DNA of 64,000 bases from Pseudomonas fluorescens. Its GTDB lineage: Bacteria > Pseudomonadota > Gammaproteobacteria > Pseudomonadales > Pseudomonadaceae. A program made the position numbers and the translations under genes. The stretch spans positions 2,101,501 through 2,165,500 of the forward strand of contig NZ_CP012830.1 of the NCBI RefSeq assembly GCF_001307155.1. Direction: 5' to 3'. The notes below the pieces were generated by a model. The model ran no database searches, was not told where the DNA came from, and saw only the letters and a program-made list of their open reading frames with translations. This document shows, piece by piece, positions 16,451-25,567 of the stretch; within the stretch, counting starts at the first letter, position 1, and each line of letters starts with the position of its first letter.

Positions 16451-18388
16451 ATGTTATTCAACCAAGCCTCACGCCTGGCAAAAGTCACCAGCCCCCTGGG
16501 GCCGGAGGTGCTGTTGCTCAAAGACATGGGCGGCGGTGAAGAGCTGGGGCGGCTGTTCAACTATGAGTTGCAGCTGCATTCGCTGGACAATGCCATCGAC
16601 CTCAACCAGTTGCTCGGCAAACCCATGTCCCTGAGCCTGCAACTGGACGGCGGTGGCGAGCGTCATTTCCATGGCATCGTTGCCCGCTGCAGCCAGAACG
16701 TCGACCAGGGCCAGTTCGCCAGCTACCAGGTCACGCTACGGCCTTGGCTTTGGCTGCTGACCCGCACCTCCGATTGCCGGATTTTCCAGAACCTGAGCAT
16801 CCCGCAGATCATCAAGCAGGTGTTTCGCGACCTCGGCTTTTCCGATTTCGAAGACGCCCTGAGCCGGCCCTATCGCGAGTGGGAATACTGCGTGCAGTAT
16901 CGCGAAACCAGTTTCGATTTCGTCAGCCGCCTGATGGAGCAGGAAGGGATCTACTACTTCTTCCGCCATGAACAGGGTCGTCATGTGTTGGTGTTGGCCG
17001 ATGCCTACGGCGCTCACACCAGTGCGCCCGGCTACGCTTCGGTGCCCTACTACCCTAGGAATGAGCAGCAGCGCGAACGCGATCACATCCACGATTGGCA
17101 CCTGGCCCAGGAAGTCCAGCCGGGTTCGCTGGAACTCAACGACTATGATTTCCAGCGCCCCAGCGCGCGTATCGACGTGCGCTCGGCCATGCCCCGTCCG
17201 CACACCGCCGGCGATTATCCGCTGTACGACTACCCCGGCACTTATGTGCAAAGCGAAGACGGCGAACATTACGCCCGCACCCGTATCGAAGCCTTGCAGA
17301 CCCTGCACGAACAGGTCGAGCTGGCCGGCAACGCCCGAGGCCTGGGCTCGGGTCATTTGTTCAGCCTCACCGGCTTCAGCCGCCAGGACCAGAACCGTGA
17401 ATACCTGATCGTCGGCACCCGCTATTACATTTCCCAGGAAAGCGGGGAAACCGGTGGCGGTGCGCCTTCGGCACAGTTCGAAAGCAGCCTGACCTGCATC
17501 GACGCCCAACAAAGCTACCGCCCGCTGCCCAACACCCACCGCCCAATCGTCAAAGGCCCGCAGACCGCGTTGGTGGTGGGCCCCAAAGGCGAGGAAATCT
17601 GGACCGATCAGTTTGGCCGGGTGAAGGTGCATTTCTATTGGGACCGGCATGATCAGTCCAACGAAAACAGCTCGTGCTGGATTCGCGTGTCACAGTCCTG
17701 GGCCGGTAAAAACTGGGGCTCGATGCAGATCCCGCGGATCGGCCAGGAAGTCATCGTCAGCTTCCTCGAAGGCGACCCGGACCGGCCGATCATCACCGGT
17801 CGCGTCTACAACGCCGAACAGACCGTGCCCTACGACCTGCCGGAAAACGCCACCCAGAGCGGCATGAAAAGCCGTTCGAGCAAGGGTGGCACACCGGCCA
17901 ATTTCAACGAAATCCGCATGGAAGACAAAAAAGGCGCCGAGCAGTTGTACATCCATGCCGAGCGCAATCAGGACATCGTGGTCGAGGTCGATGAAAGCCA
18001 CTCGGTGGGCCACGACCGCAACAAGAGCATCGGGCATAACGAGACAGTGACCATCGGCAACAACCGTCTGCGCATCGTCAAGCAGGAAGACATTCTGTCG
18101 GTGGGCCAGCGCAAGACCGACAGCATCAGCCAGAGCTACGTCATTGAAGTGGGCGAGAACCTGCGGCTGGTCTGTGGTGAAAGCATCCTGGAGCTCAATG
18201 CCAGCGGCCAGATCAACCTGACCGGCGTGCAAATCAGCTTCTATGCCAGCGGTGATGCCGAGTTCAACACCGGCGGCGTGCTGCACCTGAACAACGGCGG
18301 CGGCGCTGGCGCCACACCTGATGGCCAGGGCGTCAAGGCGAGCATCGACGCCAACATCAATGCCGCGTTTCCCAAGTCCAAGGGCTAA
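16451..18388 (+). CDS. vgrG: VgrG spike protein, copy 2
   Basis: A 645-residue VgrG with the same gp27-gp5 architecture as copy 1. From about residue 18 to residue 532 the two proteins are almost identical, and the DNA shows only scattered synonymous changes. They diverge sharply after HNETV: this copy continues TIGNNRLRIVKQEDIL and ends DANINAAFPKSKG. The variable end is the beta-helix tip that contacts the PAAR cargo, so copy 2 is probably specialised for the Rhs effector downstream, next to its own Eag gene. Confidence 0.95.
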   Translation: MLFNQASRLAKVTSPLGPEVLLLKDMGGGEELGRLFNYELQLHSLDNAIDLNQLLGKPMSLSLQLDGGGERHFHGIVARCSQNVDQGQFASYQVTLRPWLWLLTRTSDCRIFQNLSIPQIIKQVFRDLGFSDFEDALSRPYREWEYCVQYRETSFDFVSRLMEQEGIYYFFRHEQGRHVLVLADAYGAHTSAPGYASVPYYPRNEQQRERDHIHDWHLAQEVQPGSLELNDYDFQRPSARIDVRSAMPRPHTAGDYPLYDYPGTYVQSEDGEHYARTRIEALQTLHEQVELAGNARGLGSGHLFSLTGFSRQDQNREYLIVGTRYYISQESGETGGGAPSAQFESSLTCIDAQQSYRPLPNTHRPIVKGPQTALVVGPKGEEIWTDQFGRVKVHFYWDRHDQSNENSSCWIRVSQSWAGKNWGSMQIPRIGQEVIVSFLEGDPDRPIITGRVYNAEQTVPYDLPENATQSGMKSRSSKGGTPANFNEIRMEDKKGAEQLYIHAERNQDIVVEVDESHSVGHDRNKSIGHNETVTIGNNRLRIVKQEDILSVGQRKTDSISQSYVIEVGENLRLVCGESILELNASGQINLTGVQISFYASGDAEFNTGGVLHLNNGGGAGATPDGQGVKASIDANINAAFPKSKG

Positions 18389-18406
18389 TCACGAGAGCTG
18401 TGTTCC

Positions 18407-18841
18407 ATGACCTACCGAATCAATGAATTCCAGTTCCAGCTGCCGGCAAGCGAGTTACTGGACGCGTCGATCAACATCCTCAAGTTCGCCGAACTGGGCA
18501 CTTCGCTGATCGTCAGCCGCAGCTTGCTGGCCGACGGCGAAACCCTGCAAAGCAACTTCGACGACCAGCTCAAACGCCTGGAAAAACAAGTGCAAGACTT
18601 GCGTTTTCAACCGGGCGTCGCCGTGCGCCTGGGTGCCAACCAGGACATCGAAGGCATCGAGTTGCGCAGCCAGTTCAACAAGGGCAACGACAAAGTCTTC
18701 CAGTACCAATTGGCGCTGGTGTTGCCCGGCACCCGCAAAATGCTCGCCCTGAGCTACGTGAAGGCCGAAAAACTCGGCGATGCCGAAGCCGCGCATTGGG
18801 CGACCATCAAGAATTCGCTGTTGTTCGACGTTCCGGCCTGA
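18407..18841 (+). CDS. EagR-type chaperone (DcrB/DUF1795) for the Rhs effector
   Basis: A 144-residue DUF1795/DcrB-like protein, paralogous to the Eag gene at 15766 (compare YRINEFQFQLPASELLDASINILKF). It lies 18 bases after vgrG copy 2, the usual vgrG-eag-rhs order. The adjacent rhs gene is now only a relic, so its working client is likely the full-length Rhs protein at 20796, whose N-terminus has the hydrophobic helices that Eag proteins bind. Confidence 0.85.
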   Translation: MTYRINEFQFQLPASELLDASINILKFAELGTSLIVSRSLLADGETLQSNFDDQLKRLEKQVQDLRFQPGVAVRLGANQDIEGIELRSQFNKGNDKVFQYQLALVLPGTRKMLALSYVKAEKLGDAEAAHWATIKNSLLFDVPA

Positions 18842-18853
18842 TGAGCACCCTGC

Positions 18854-19040
18854 ATGTCTGACGCACTCTGGGTCAACCGGCCGTGCGCAGCGGTGACCGC
18901 ACCTTGCTGCGGCTGATAAACATCTGACCAAAACACCAGCAGGTAAAGCCTTGGATAAAGCTATAAAAGCCGCCAACAAAGCCAGAGTCAAAGCCACCGC
19001 CAAAGGGGTCAGTAAAGGCAGAGGAGGCCGTTGCTCATGA
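18854..19040 (+). pseudogene. Relic of a deleted PAAR-Rhs effector
   Basis: The first 19 bases repeat the start of the intact rhs gene (ATGTCTGACGCACTCTGGG at 20796), then jump to a piece of the PAAR region (compare CCGTGCGCAGCGGCGACCGC near 21407), then stop. After a short gap comes an open tail rich in Lys and Ala that ends GRGGRCS and looks like the last residues of a toxin tip. So an entire rhs gene has collapsed by internal deletion to under 200 bases, leaving its immunity gene behind. Confidence 0.75.
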
Positions 19041-19076
19041 GTGATTCGTTAATATTACTAAAGTGGAGTGAGCCCC

Positions 19077-19664
19077 ATGGCCAAGCGCATAACCTGGAAG
19101 GAAGGCGATTTAGTCAGCCTCAAACTGCGAGACGATTTATATACCGTAGGCCAGATGATCAAGAATTCCGTCATGCGTTTTTACGACGTGAAGAGCGTGA
19201 ATGGCATCTGGAGCGATCTCGTGCTGGACGACAGTAAAATTTTGTTCAGCGGTTTTGTAGGGAAGGTCGTTACCCAACGACTTGCCGTCGAAAAACTACA
19301 GCCTGCGACTCCACTGGTCCTGTCAGACCACGAACGTTACTGGTTACGACCGCACGTTAACTTTGAGGGCGGTTTCCCCTTTCGCGGTGCCGACCTGATC
19401 GATACCGGCAAAGACTGCGCTATCGATTACAGCTTGGCACCCGTGCGTCAAAAAGAGCTGAAACTTTCAAAAAATCGCGACGCTATTGAACAGTATGAAC
19501 TTACCAACATGTGGGGGGACGAAGACTTGAGCGACAGATTGTGCCGCTATTTCGATACTGGACTTAACCGTGACGATTTGAAATTTGAAGTATTTCCGGG
19601 GCTGTGGACGGATCGTGAGAATCTGCGACCTTTAACCCGACGCTTACCTGTACCACTAAGATAA
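19077..19664 (+). CDS. Orphan immunity protein, Imm26-like
   Basis: A 195-residue protein starting at the ATG at 19077, with GGAG about nine bases upstream; a GTG three codons earlier is less likely. The opening KEGDLVSLKLRDDLYTVGQM resembles the start of Imm26 immunity proteins, a family found next to polymorphic toxins. It follows the toxin-tail relic at 18854, whose lost tip it presumably neutralised. Family assignment is by pattern only. Confidence 0.6.
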   Translation: MAKRITWKEGDLVSLKLRDDLYTVGQMIKNSVMRFYDVKSVNGIWSDLVLDDSKILFSGFVGKVVTQRLAVEKLQPATPLVLSDHERYWLRPHVNFEGGFPFRGADLIDTGKDCAIDYSLAPVRQKELKLSKNRDAIEQYELTNMWGDEDLSDRLCRYFDTGLNRDDLKFEVFPGLWTDRENLRPLTRRLPVPLR

Positions 19665-19779
19665 AGAGCAGCGTTTAATTCACAGCTGGTGGTAACAGCT
19701 ATGAAGGCGCTTGATCAACTGCCTTAAACGCCTGGCAAGCCTAAATGCGTCACTTGAGTTTTTATTCGGAATAACGAAC

Positions 19780-20379
19780 ATGAGCGCGTTAGAAAAGGCA
19801 CTAATAGAGCTGCGCCGTATCCACAAAAAGTTCCAGTTAGAGGGCAGCTTCGAAAAGAATGGCCAAGTCAACGCCACATGGCCGCAAATGCTTGAACGCT
19901 CTGTCGAAACTGATTTTTTCTATGACAACTACGAGCCTGTGGGTGTAGAGATAGAGACAGGTTTGACTCCGATACGTTTTTTTGATCTGAACATCCTTGA
20001 AGAGGACCAAGTGGGCTACAAGTGGGATGGCAATTCAAACAAGTCGCAGCTCAACCCACACTGGCCAGCCAGTTTTGTAGTATTTATGGATGATATCGGA
20101 GGCGGTAAACCTGTCATCGCTGTTACCAACATTGAGGGCACACCTGTATTTGCCAGCGGTGACGTGACTTTGCCTTTCAAAATTGCCGATTCATTGGCTG
20201 ATTTCTTTTTCGCTTTTGCCAAGTTGATTGAGGTTGTCCACGGAAAATTCGAAATCTTTGAGATCTATAACGATGATGACGAGCTTTCCAGCAAGTTCGT
20301 GAAATTAGTCACAAAGGAAGTCAGTCCCCTGCTTGGGAAAGAAAATTTCGAACTGTTTTTTGATTATTTTTATGGTTAA
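19780..20379 (+). CDS. Orphan immunity candidate, SUKH-like
   Basis: A 199-residue acidic protein from the ATG at 19780; a longer frame from 19711 would begin in non-coding sequence. Stretches such as SFVVFMDDIGGGKPVIAVTN and the final LFFDYFYG suggest a SUKH (SMI1/KNR4-type) fold, which is widespread among polymorphic-toxin immunity proteins, but the match is weak. No toxin precedes it directly. Codon use is more AT-rich than the T6SS core, as for most genes of the island. Confidence 0.5.
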   Translation: MSALEKALIELRRIHKKFQLEGSFEKNGQVNATWPQMLERSVETDFFYDNYEPVGVEIETGLTPIRFFDLNILEEDQVGYKWDGNSNKSQLNPHWPASFVVFMDDIGGGKPVIAVTNIEGTPVFASGDVTLPFKIADSLADFFFAFAKLIEVVHGKFEIFEIYNDDDELSSKFVKLVTKEVSPLLGKENFELFFDYFYG

Positions 20380-20420
20380 TCTTCAGGTCATGAATCTGAC
20401 CCGGCCAATGAGCGCAGAAG

Positions 20421-20699
20421 ATGGAACAACTGGAAGACGATTACCCTGGCGATGCCGAATGGCAAGTGCTTGTGCAGTTATATGAAGAAGACTATCTCGA
20501 CGACGCCCGCACCCTGGCGAAACGACTGGATGGCAACCTCGATATGGCGGTCATTCTCTACGGTAAAAGAGGGCTCAAGGAAGGATTGTGGTGGATCGAA
20601 CAGCAAGTGCCCGCCCTGGATAACATACGGCCAGCCGATTGCCTCAAGGATCCGAAGCTGATCAAACGACTGAGGACTGCGCTGATGCGCATGCCATAA
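20421..20699 (+). CDS. Unrecognised small protein upstream of rhs
   Basis: A 92-residue acidic, helical protein (EEDYLDDARTLAKRLDGNLD; ending RLRTALMRMP). I do not recognise it. Its 3' end and the following 100 bases, up to and including the rhs start, are duplicated in decayed form at 42870-43010, so this segment moved together with rhs sequence. It may belong to the rhs module rather than to an immunity gene. Confidence 0.55.
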   Translation: MEQLEDDYPGDAEWQVLVQLYEEDYLDDARTLAKRLDGNLDMAVILYGKRGLKEGLWWIEQQVPALDNIRPADCLKDPKLIKRLRTALMRMP

Positions 20700-20719
20700 C
20701 CGACAAGGGAAAACGTGCA

Positions 20720-20803
20720 ATGGAAGGCATCGAATTGCGCTACAAGCGCAACGATTACGCAGCCGTCAGACGCTTGCGCCGGATAAACATCCCGCATGTC
20801 TGA
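20720..20803 (+). CDS. Possible 27-residue leader ORF coupled to rhs
   Basis: An ATG preceded by GGGAAAACGTGC opens a short basic ORF (MEGIELRYKRNDYAAVRRLR...) whose TGA overlaps the rhs ATG (CATGTCTGA). A decayed copy of the same ORF is present at 42917. It could allow translational coupling of rhs, or be the tail of an older gene. Confidence 0.35.
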   Translation: MEGIELRYKRNDYAAVRRLRRINIPHV

Positions 20804-23800
20804 CGCACTCTGGGCCGCCCGGTTGGGCGATGCACTCGACCACACCTCGATGATGGCCGACATTCTTGGCGGCGTGCTTGAGGTGGCGGCCAACATTGCG
20901 ATTACCGCGCTGGCCACCGCCGCCGTGGTCGCGGCCACCGGCATCACCGTCGCCACCGGCGGCCTCGGTTGCTTCCTGCTCGGCGCGGTGGTGGGCACGA
21001 TCGTCGGTCTCGCCATGAGCAAGACCGGGGCCGACAAGGGTTTAAGCAACCTGTGCGAGAGCTTCAGCAATTCGCTGTTCCCGCCCATGGTGCAGGCGAC
21101 GATTCTCACCGGTTCCACCAACACCCTCACCAACAACATTCCCGCCGCCCGCGCCGCCGGGGCGATCCCGTCCCATGTCGCGCCGGCCGGTACCGAGCTG
21201 GAGGCACCCAAGCCCGAAGCCGAGCCCAGCTATCTGGACATGGCCGAGAGCTTCTTCTCCCAGATGTGGCGCCCCACCGTCGCCACCCCGGCGCCCGGCT
21301 CGGTGCCCAAGCCGCTGGACCTGGTCACCTGCATGAAGCATCCGCCGATGCCGCCGCAGTTTCTGGCCGAGGGCTCGGACAAAGTCACCATCAACGGCCA
21401 ACCGGCCGTGCGCAGCGGCGACCGCACCACCTGCGACGCCAAGGTGGTGGGTTCCGGGCTGATCTCACCCAACGTCACCATTGGTGGCGGCTCGGTGGTA
21501 GTGCGCGAGATCCGCAGCGGCAAGACCCCGGGCGTAGGACTGGCGGTCACCGCGTTGCTGATGCTCAAGGGCGGCAAAGGCAAGTTCTTCAGCAAACTGC
21601 CATGCATGCTGATCGGCGGCGCGACGTCGATGGCCGTCAGCAGCGCCATGAGCGCGATGGCCAACGCGGCCATGGGTTCGTCGAACCCGGTGCACGCCGC
21701 GACCGGGGCCAAGGTGCTGGGGGGCGACGATGAGCTGGACTTCGTGCTGCCCGGTGTCTTGCCGATGGATTGGCAGCGCTTCTACAACAGCCGCGACGAG
21801 CGCCGCGACGGGGTGTTCGGCGCGGGCTGGAGTGTGTCCTACGAAGTGTGCGTGGAAATTCTGCCTCACCCGGAGGGCGGGGAAACGCTGGTCTACACCG
21901 ATGAACAAGCCCGGCGCATCGACATGGGCTCGATTCCTCTGGGCGGCGCGGTGTTCAGTGCCGGTGAAGGGCTGAGCGTTCGACGGCACGTTAATGGGCA
22001 GTTGTTGATTGAAAGCGATGACGGCGCATACCGTTTGTTCAATCCAACGCCGGGCAATACAGCGCTGCTGCGCCTTGATCAATTGGGCGACCGCAACGAC
22101 AACCGCATCTACCTCGACTATGACGAAACCGGACGATTGTCGCGCCTGCGGGATACTTTCGATCTGGTGCAGGTCGAGCTGATTCATGAAGGCGGTCGCG
22201 TGGCTCGGGTGGAACGCCTGTACCCCGACCAACGTCGCGAAGTGCTCGTCAGCTATGGCTACGATGCAATGAGCAATCTGGCCGAAGTGCGCGACGCCAC
22301 CGGCCAGGTGCAACGGCGCTTCAGCTACGACGCCGGGCGGAGAATGGTCGAGCATCAATTGCCCACGGGGCTGCGATGCTTCTATGAATGGGCGTTAGTT
22401 GAAGACCTTGAATGGTGCGTGGTCCGCCACTGGACCGACGAGGGCGATACTTACCGGTTCGACTATGACCTCGTCGCCGGTGTCACGCGCATCACCGATG
22501 GCTCGCAGCGCATCAGTACACGGCGCTGGAACACCCAGCACCAGATCATCGAGTACACCGACAACCTCGGCCAGACCTGGCAGTTCGAGTGGAACGACGA
22601 ACGCCAACTGCTCAGCGCCACCGACCCGCTGGGCGGGCGCTACGAATACAGCTACGACGACGCCGGCAACCTGATCGGCGAAACCGACCCGCTGGGCCGC
22701 AGTGACTCGACCCTATGGCTGGAACACTGGGCCTTGCCGCTGGTGGAAACTGATGCCGCCGGCAACAGCTGGCAATATCGCTACGATCAGCGCGGCAACT
22801 GCATCGCCGAAACCGATCCGCTGGGCCATGTCACCCGCTACCGCTACGACACCCACGGCCAGGTCGTCGAGATCATCGACGCCACCGGCAAAAGCAAAAA
22901 ACTGCGCTGGAACCCGTTCGGCCAACTGATCGAACACATCGATTGCTCGAGTTATCCGACGCGATTCAGCTACGACAACCGGGGCTATCTGCAAACCATC
23001 ACCGATGCCCTCGGCGAACGCACCCAGTTCAGCTACGACGCCCAGGGACGGTTGCTCAGCAGCCAGTTGCCGGACGGCCGCACCGAGCAATATCAGCGCG
23101 ACGTCAGCGGCCAGCTGACCGGTTATACCGATCCGGCCGGGCACACCACGCTCTATCAACATAACCGTCGCGGCCAGGTACGCCAGCGAACCGACGCCCA
23201 TGGTCGGCAGGTGCAGTTCGGGTACGACAGCTATGGGCGGCTGCAGGCGCTGACCAACGAAAACGGCGAGAGTTATCGGTTTGCCTGGGACGCTGGGGAT
23301 CGACTGACCGAACAACAAGACCTCGACGGCAGCGCCAAGCGCTACACCTATGACCTGCTGGATAACGTCGCGGCGGTCACGGCGATTCCGGCACCTTACG
23401 GCAACGGCCTGGCCGTCGTCCCCGAAGTACCGCCGGCCCCCATCGTTCATCGCCTGGAACGCGACGCCGTCGGCCGGCTGATCGCCAAAGTCACCGACGA
23501 TGGCCGCACCGACTACAGCTACGACCCGCTGGACCAGCTCACCGCCGTCACCTTCACCGACAACCACGGCAACGCACAAACCCTGAGCTTCGCCTACGAC
23601 GCCCTCGGCCAGTTGCTCGCAGAACAAAGCACGGCCGGCAGCCTGCACCACCACTACGACGAACTCGGCAATCTGATCCAGACCCAACTGCCCGACGGCC
23701 GCTGGGTCAATCGCCTGTACTACGGCAGCGGCCACCTGCACCAGATCAACCTCGACGGCCAGGTCATCAGCGACTTCGAGCGTGATCGCCTGCACCGCGA

Positions 23801-25178
23801 AGTGCTACGCACCCAGGGCCAGATCAGCACCCGCAGCGAATACGACCGCAGCGGCCGCTTGCGCTCACGCCAACGCCGCCACAGCAGCCAGCCTTCGCTG
23901 CTGCCGGCAGCGGTGCAAAAGCACTTCGAGTACGACCCCGCCGACAACCTGATCGGTAAACTCGACCAGCAACCCGCCGCGCAACACCGCCAACTGCTGC
24001 ACTACGACGCCACCGGCCGCATCATCGCCAGCCAGGACAGCCCGCACGGCCAGCGCGAAACCTTCGCCTACGACGCCGCCGCCAACCTGCTGGACGCCCC
24101 GCAACCCGGTGCCGGGCTGGTGGTGCACAACAAACTGCTGACCTATCAGGACAAGCGTTATCGCTATGACGCGTTTGGCCGGCTGATCGAAAAACGCAGC
24201 GCTAAACGAGGCTTGCAACGCTTCGCCTACGATGCCGAAAGCCGGTTGATTGAAGTGCGCAACGAAAACGGCAGCGTGGTCAGGATGACCTACGACCCGC
24301 TGGGCCGACGCATTGAAAAAACCGAGCACGACCCCCACGGCTACCCACTCGGCGAAACCCGCTTCACCTGGGACGGCCTGCGCCTGTTGCAGGAACATCG
24401 CCATCAGCAGACCAGCCTCTACCTCTACGAAGACGAAGGTTACGAACCCCTGGCCCGCGTCGACGGCACCGGCCCGCTGCAAAAAGTCCGCTACTACCAC
24501 AACGACCTCAACGGCCTGCCGGAACAGCTCACCGAGGCAGACGGCCACAACGTCTGGAAGGCGAGTTATCGGGTGTGGGGCAACACGTTAGAAGAGGTGC
24601 GCGAGCCGTACTACATCGAAGAGCAGAACCTGCGGTTTCAGGGGCAGTACCTGGACCGGGAGACGGGGCTGCATTTCAATACGTTCCGGTTCTATGATCC
24701 GGATGTGGGGCGGTTTACTACGCCGGATCCGATTGGGTTGGCGGGGGGGCTGAATCTCTATCAATATGGACCGAATCCCTCATCTTGGATTGACCCTGCT
24801 GGCCTGAGCACTTGCGGTAGCGGAAAAGGCTATAAATTCTCATTTGGTTCCCTCCGGCACATACTAAGAAGGCACTCGCCACACGTTGGACCGCCTAAGC
24901 AACTCCCTTATTCTGCGATGAAATCAAGCAGACAAAAGGGTTCTTTGTTTCCGGCAGGATGGAGCAATAGAGATATTGCCAAGGCCACCAAAGACGTTGC
25001 CAACACCCCATCAAACCAAGTAATTTCCAATAGAGAAGGGTTCTATGGAAAAGTATTTGAGGGCACGTCAACACAAAATGGAGTAACTCAAAAAATCCGC
25101 GTAATCACTGACCATGCAGACCCACACATAGGTGGAACAGGACCTGGGGTCATAACATCCAGCATCCCAATAAAATAG
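20796..25178 (+). CDS. rhs: PAAR-Rhs T6SS effector with EndoU-like C-terminal toxin
   Basis: A complete 1460-residue Rhs effector. Residues about 27-80 are hydrophobic (Eag-binding, membrane-crossing), a PAAR domain lies around residues 180-225 (NGQPAVRSGDRTTCDAKV), a second hydrophobic stretch at about 250-295, then some 1000 residues of YD repeats (for example RFSYDAGRRM) forming the Rhs shell. The core ends with RFTTPDPIGLAGGLNLYQY and the DPAGL site at residues 1333-1337. The last 123 residues are the toxin: HILRRH, FPAGWSNRDI and the ending GVITSSIPIK resemble bacterial EndoU-type ribonucleases, but I rate that assignment only moderate. The immunity gene follows after 11 bases. Confidence 0.93.
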   Translation: MSDALWAARLGDALDHTSMMADILGGVLEVAANIAITALATAAVVAATGITVATGGLGCFLLGAVVGTIVGLAMSKTGADKGLSNLCESFSNSLFPPMVQATILTGSTNTLTNNIPAARAAGAIPSHVAPAGTELEAPKPEAEPSYLDMAESFFSQMWRPTVATPAPGSVPKPLDLVTCMKHPPMPPQFLAEGSDKVTINGQPAVRSGDRTTCDAKVVGSGLISPNVTIGGGSVVVREIRSGKTPGVGLAVTALLMLKGGKGKFFSKLPCMLIGGATSMAVSSAMSAMANAAMGSSNPVHAATGAKVLGGDDELDFVLPGVLPMDWQRFYNSRDERRDGVFGAGWSVSYEVCVEILPHPEGGETLVYTDEQARRIDMGSIPLGGAVFSAGEGLSVRRHVNGQLLIESDDGAYRLFNPTPGNTALLRLDQLGDRNDNRIYLDYDETGRLSRLRDTFDLVQVELIHEGGRVARVERLYPDQRREVLVSYGYDAMSNLAEVRDATGQVQRRFSYDAGRRMVEHQLPTGLRCFYEWALVEDLEWCVVRHWTDEGDTYRFDYDLVAGVTRITDGSQRISTRRWNTQHQIIEYTDNLGQTWQFEWNDERQLLSATDPLGGRYEYSYDDAGNLIGETDPLGRSDSTLWLEHWALPLVETDAAGNSWQYRYDQRGNCIAETDPLGHVTRYRYDTHGQVVEIIDATGKSKKLRWNPFGQLIEHIDCSSYPTRFSYDNRGYLQTITDALGERTQFSYDAQGRLLSSQLPDGRTEQYQRDVSGQLTGYTDPAGHTTLYQHNRRGQVRQRTDAHGRQVQFGYDSYGRLQALTNENGESYRFAWDAGDRLTEQQDLDGSAKRYTYDLLDNVAAVTAIPAPYGNGLAVVPEVPPAPIVHRLERDAVGRLIAKVTDDGRTDYSYDPLDQLTAVTFTDNHGNAQTLSFAYDALGQLLAEQSTAGSLHHHYDELGNLIQTQLPDGRWVNRLYYGSGHLHQINLDGQVISDFERDRLHREVLRTQGQISTRSEYDRSGRLRSRQRRHSSQPSLLPAAVQKHFEYDPADNLIGKLDQQPAAQHRQLLHYDATGRIIASQDSPHGQRETFAYDAAANLLDAPQPGAGLVVHNKLLTYQDKRYRYDAFGRLIEKRSAKRGLQRFAYDAESRLIEVRNENGSVVRMTYDPLGRRIEKTEHDPHGYPLGETRFTWDGLRLLQEHRHQQTSLYLYEDEGYEPLARVDGTGPLQKVRYYHNDLNGLPEQLTEADGHNVWKASYRVWGNTLEEVREPYYIEEQNLRFQGQYLDRETGLHFNTFRFYDPDVGRFTTPDPIGLAGGLNLYQYGPNPSSWIDPAGLSTCGSGKGYKFSFGSLRHILRRHSPHVGPPKQLPYSAMKSSRQKGSLFPAGWSNRDIAKATKDVANTPSNQVISNREGFYGKVFEGTSTQNGVTQKIRVITDHADPHIGGTGPGVITSSIPIK

Positions 25179-25189
25179 TTGAGGCCATC

Positions 25190-25561
25190 ATGAAATACAC
25201 AGTATGCGAGAATTGCTATGCAAATTACGACCCCAAACTTAATAGATGCCCTGATTGCAACACCTCACAAGGACGGCTCGACGACGGAACAATTGCTTTT
25301 AACGAAGCCACCCGAAAAGAAATATCAAATCTCGGCGGAATAATCTGGAATATAATATCCATCGACTCTAAACAGCATATCTTGCCCTGTGAGTGGGGGG
25401 TAATTTATTTTCACAGTGAAACTGGCAGACACTGGAGTTACCTATGCGGCATTGTTGACAAAGTTACGGTCAACCAATATATAGAAGTAACCCATGGGGG
25501 CATTAAAGATTTTCTGGAAATCACTAGCGGAAAACTTATAAAAAGAGAGTCAAGTTCATAA
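25190..25561 (+). CDS. Immunity protein for the main Rhs toxin (zinc-ribbon start)
   Basis: A 123-residue protein starting 11 bases after the rhs stop, so the cognate immunity protein by position. The N-terminus carries a CxxC-CxxC zinc-ribbon motif (CENCYANYDPKLNRCPDC). The rest (ILPCEWGVIYFHSETGRHWSYL) does not match a family I know. Cytoplasmic, as needed against a ribonuclease. AT-rich compared with the Rhs core. Confidence 0.7.
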   Translation: MKYTVCENCYANYDPKLNRCPDCNTSQGRLDDGTIAFNEATRKEISNLGGIIWNIISIDSKQHILPCEWGVIYFHSETGRHWSYLCGIVDKVTVNQYIEVTHGGIKDFLEITSGKLIKRESSS

Positions 25562-25567
25562 ACATGA

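Noticed and set aside
25061..25178. Calling the main Rhs tip an EndoU ribonuclease with certainty
   Set aside because: The pattern is suggestive (HILRRH, GWSNRDI, the C-terminal ITSS strand) but the catalytic residues cannot be confirmed without alignment, so only 'EndoU-like' is used.
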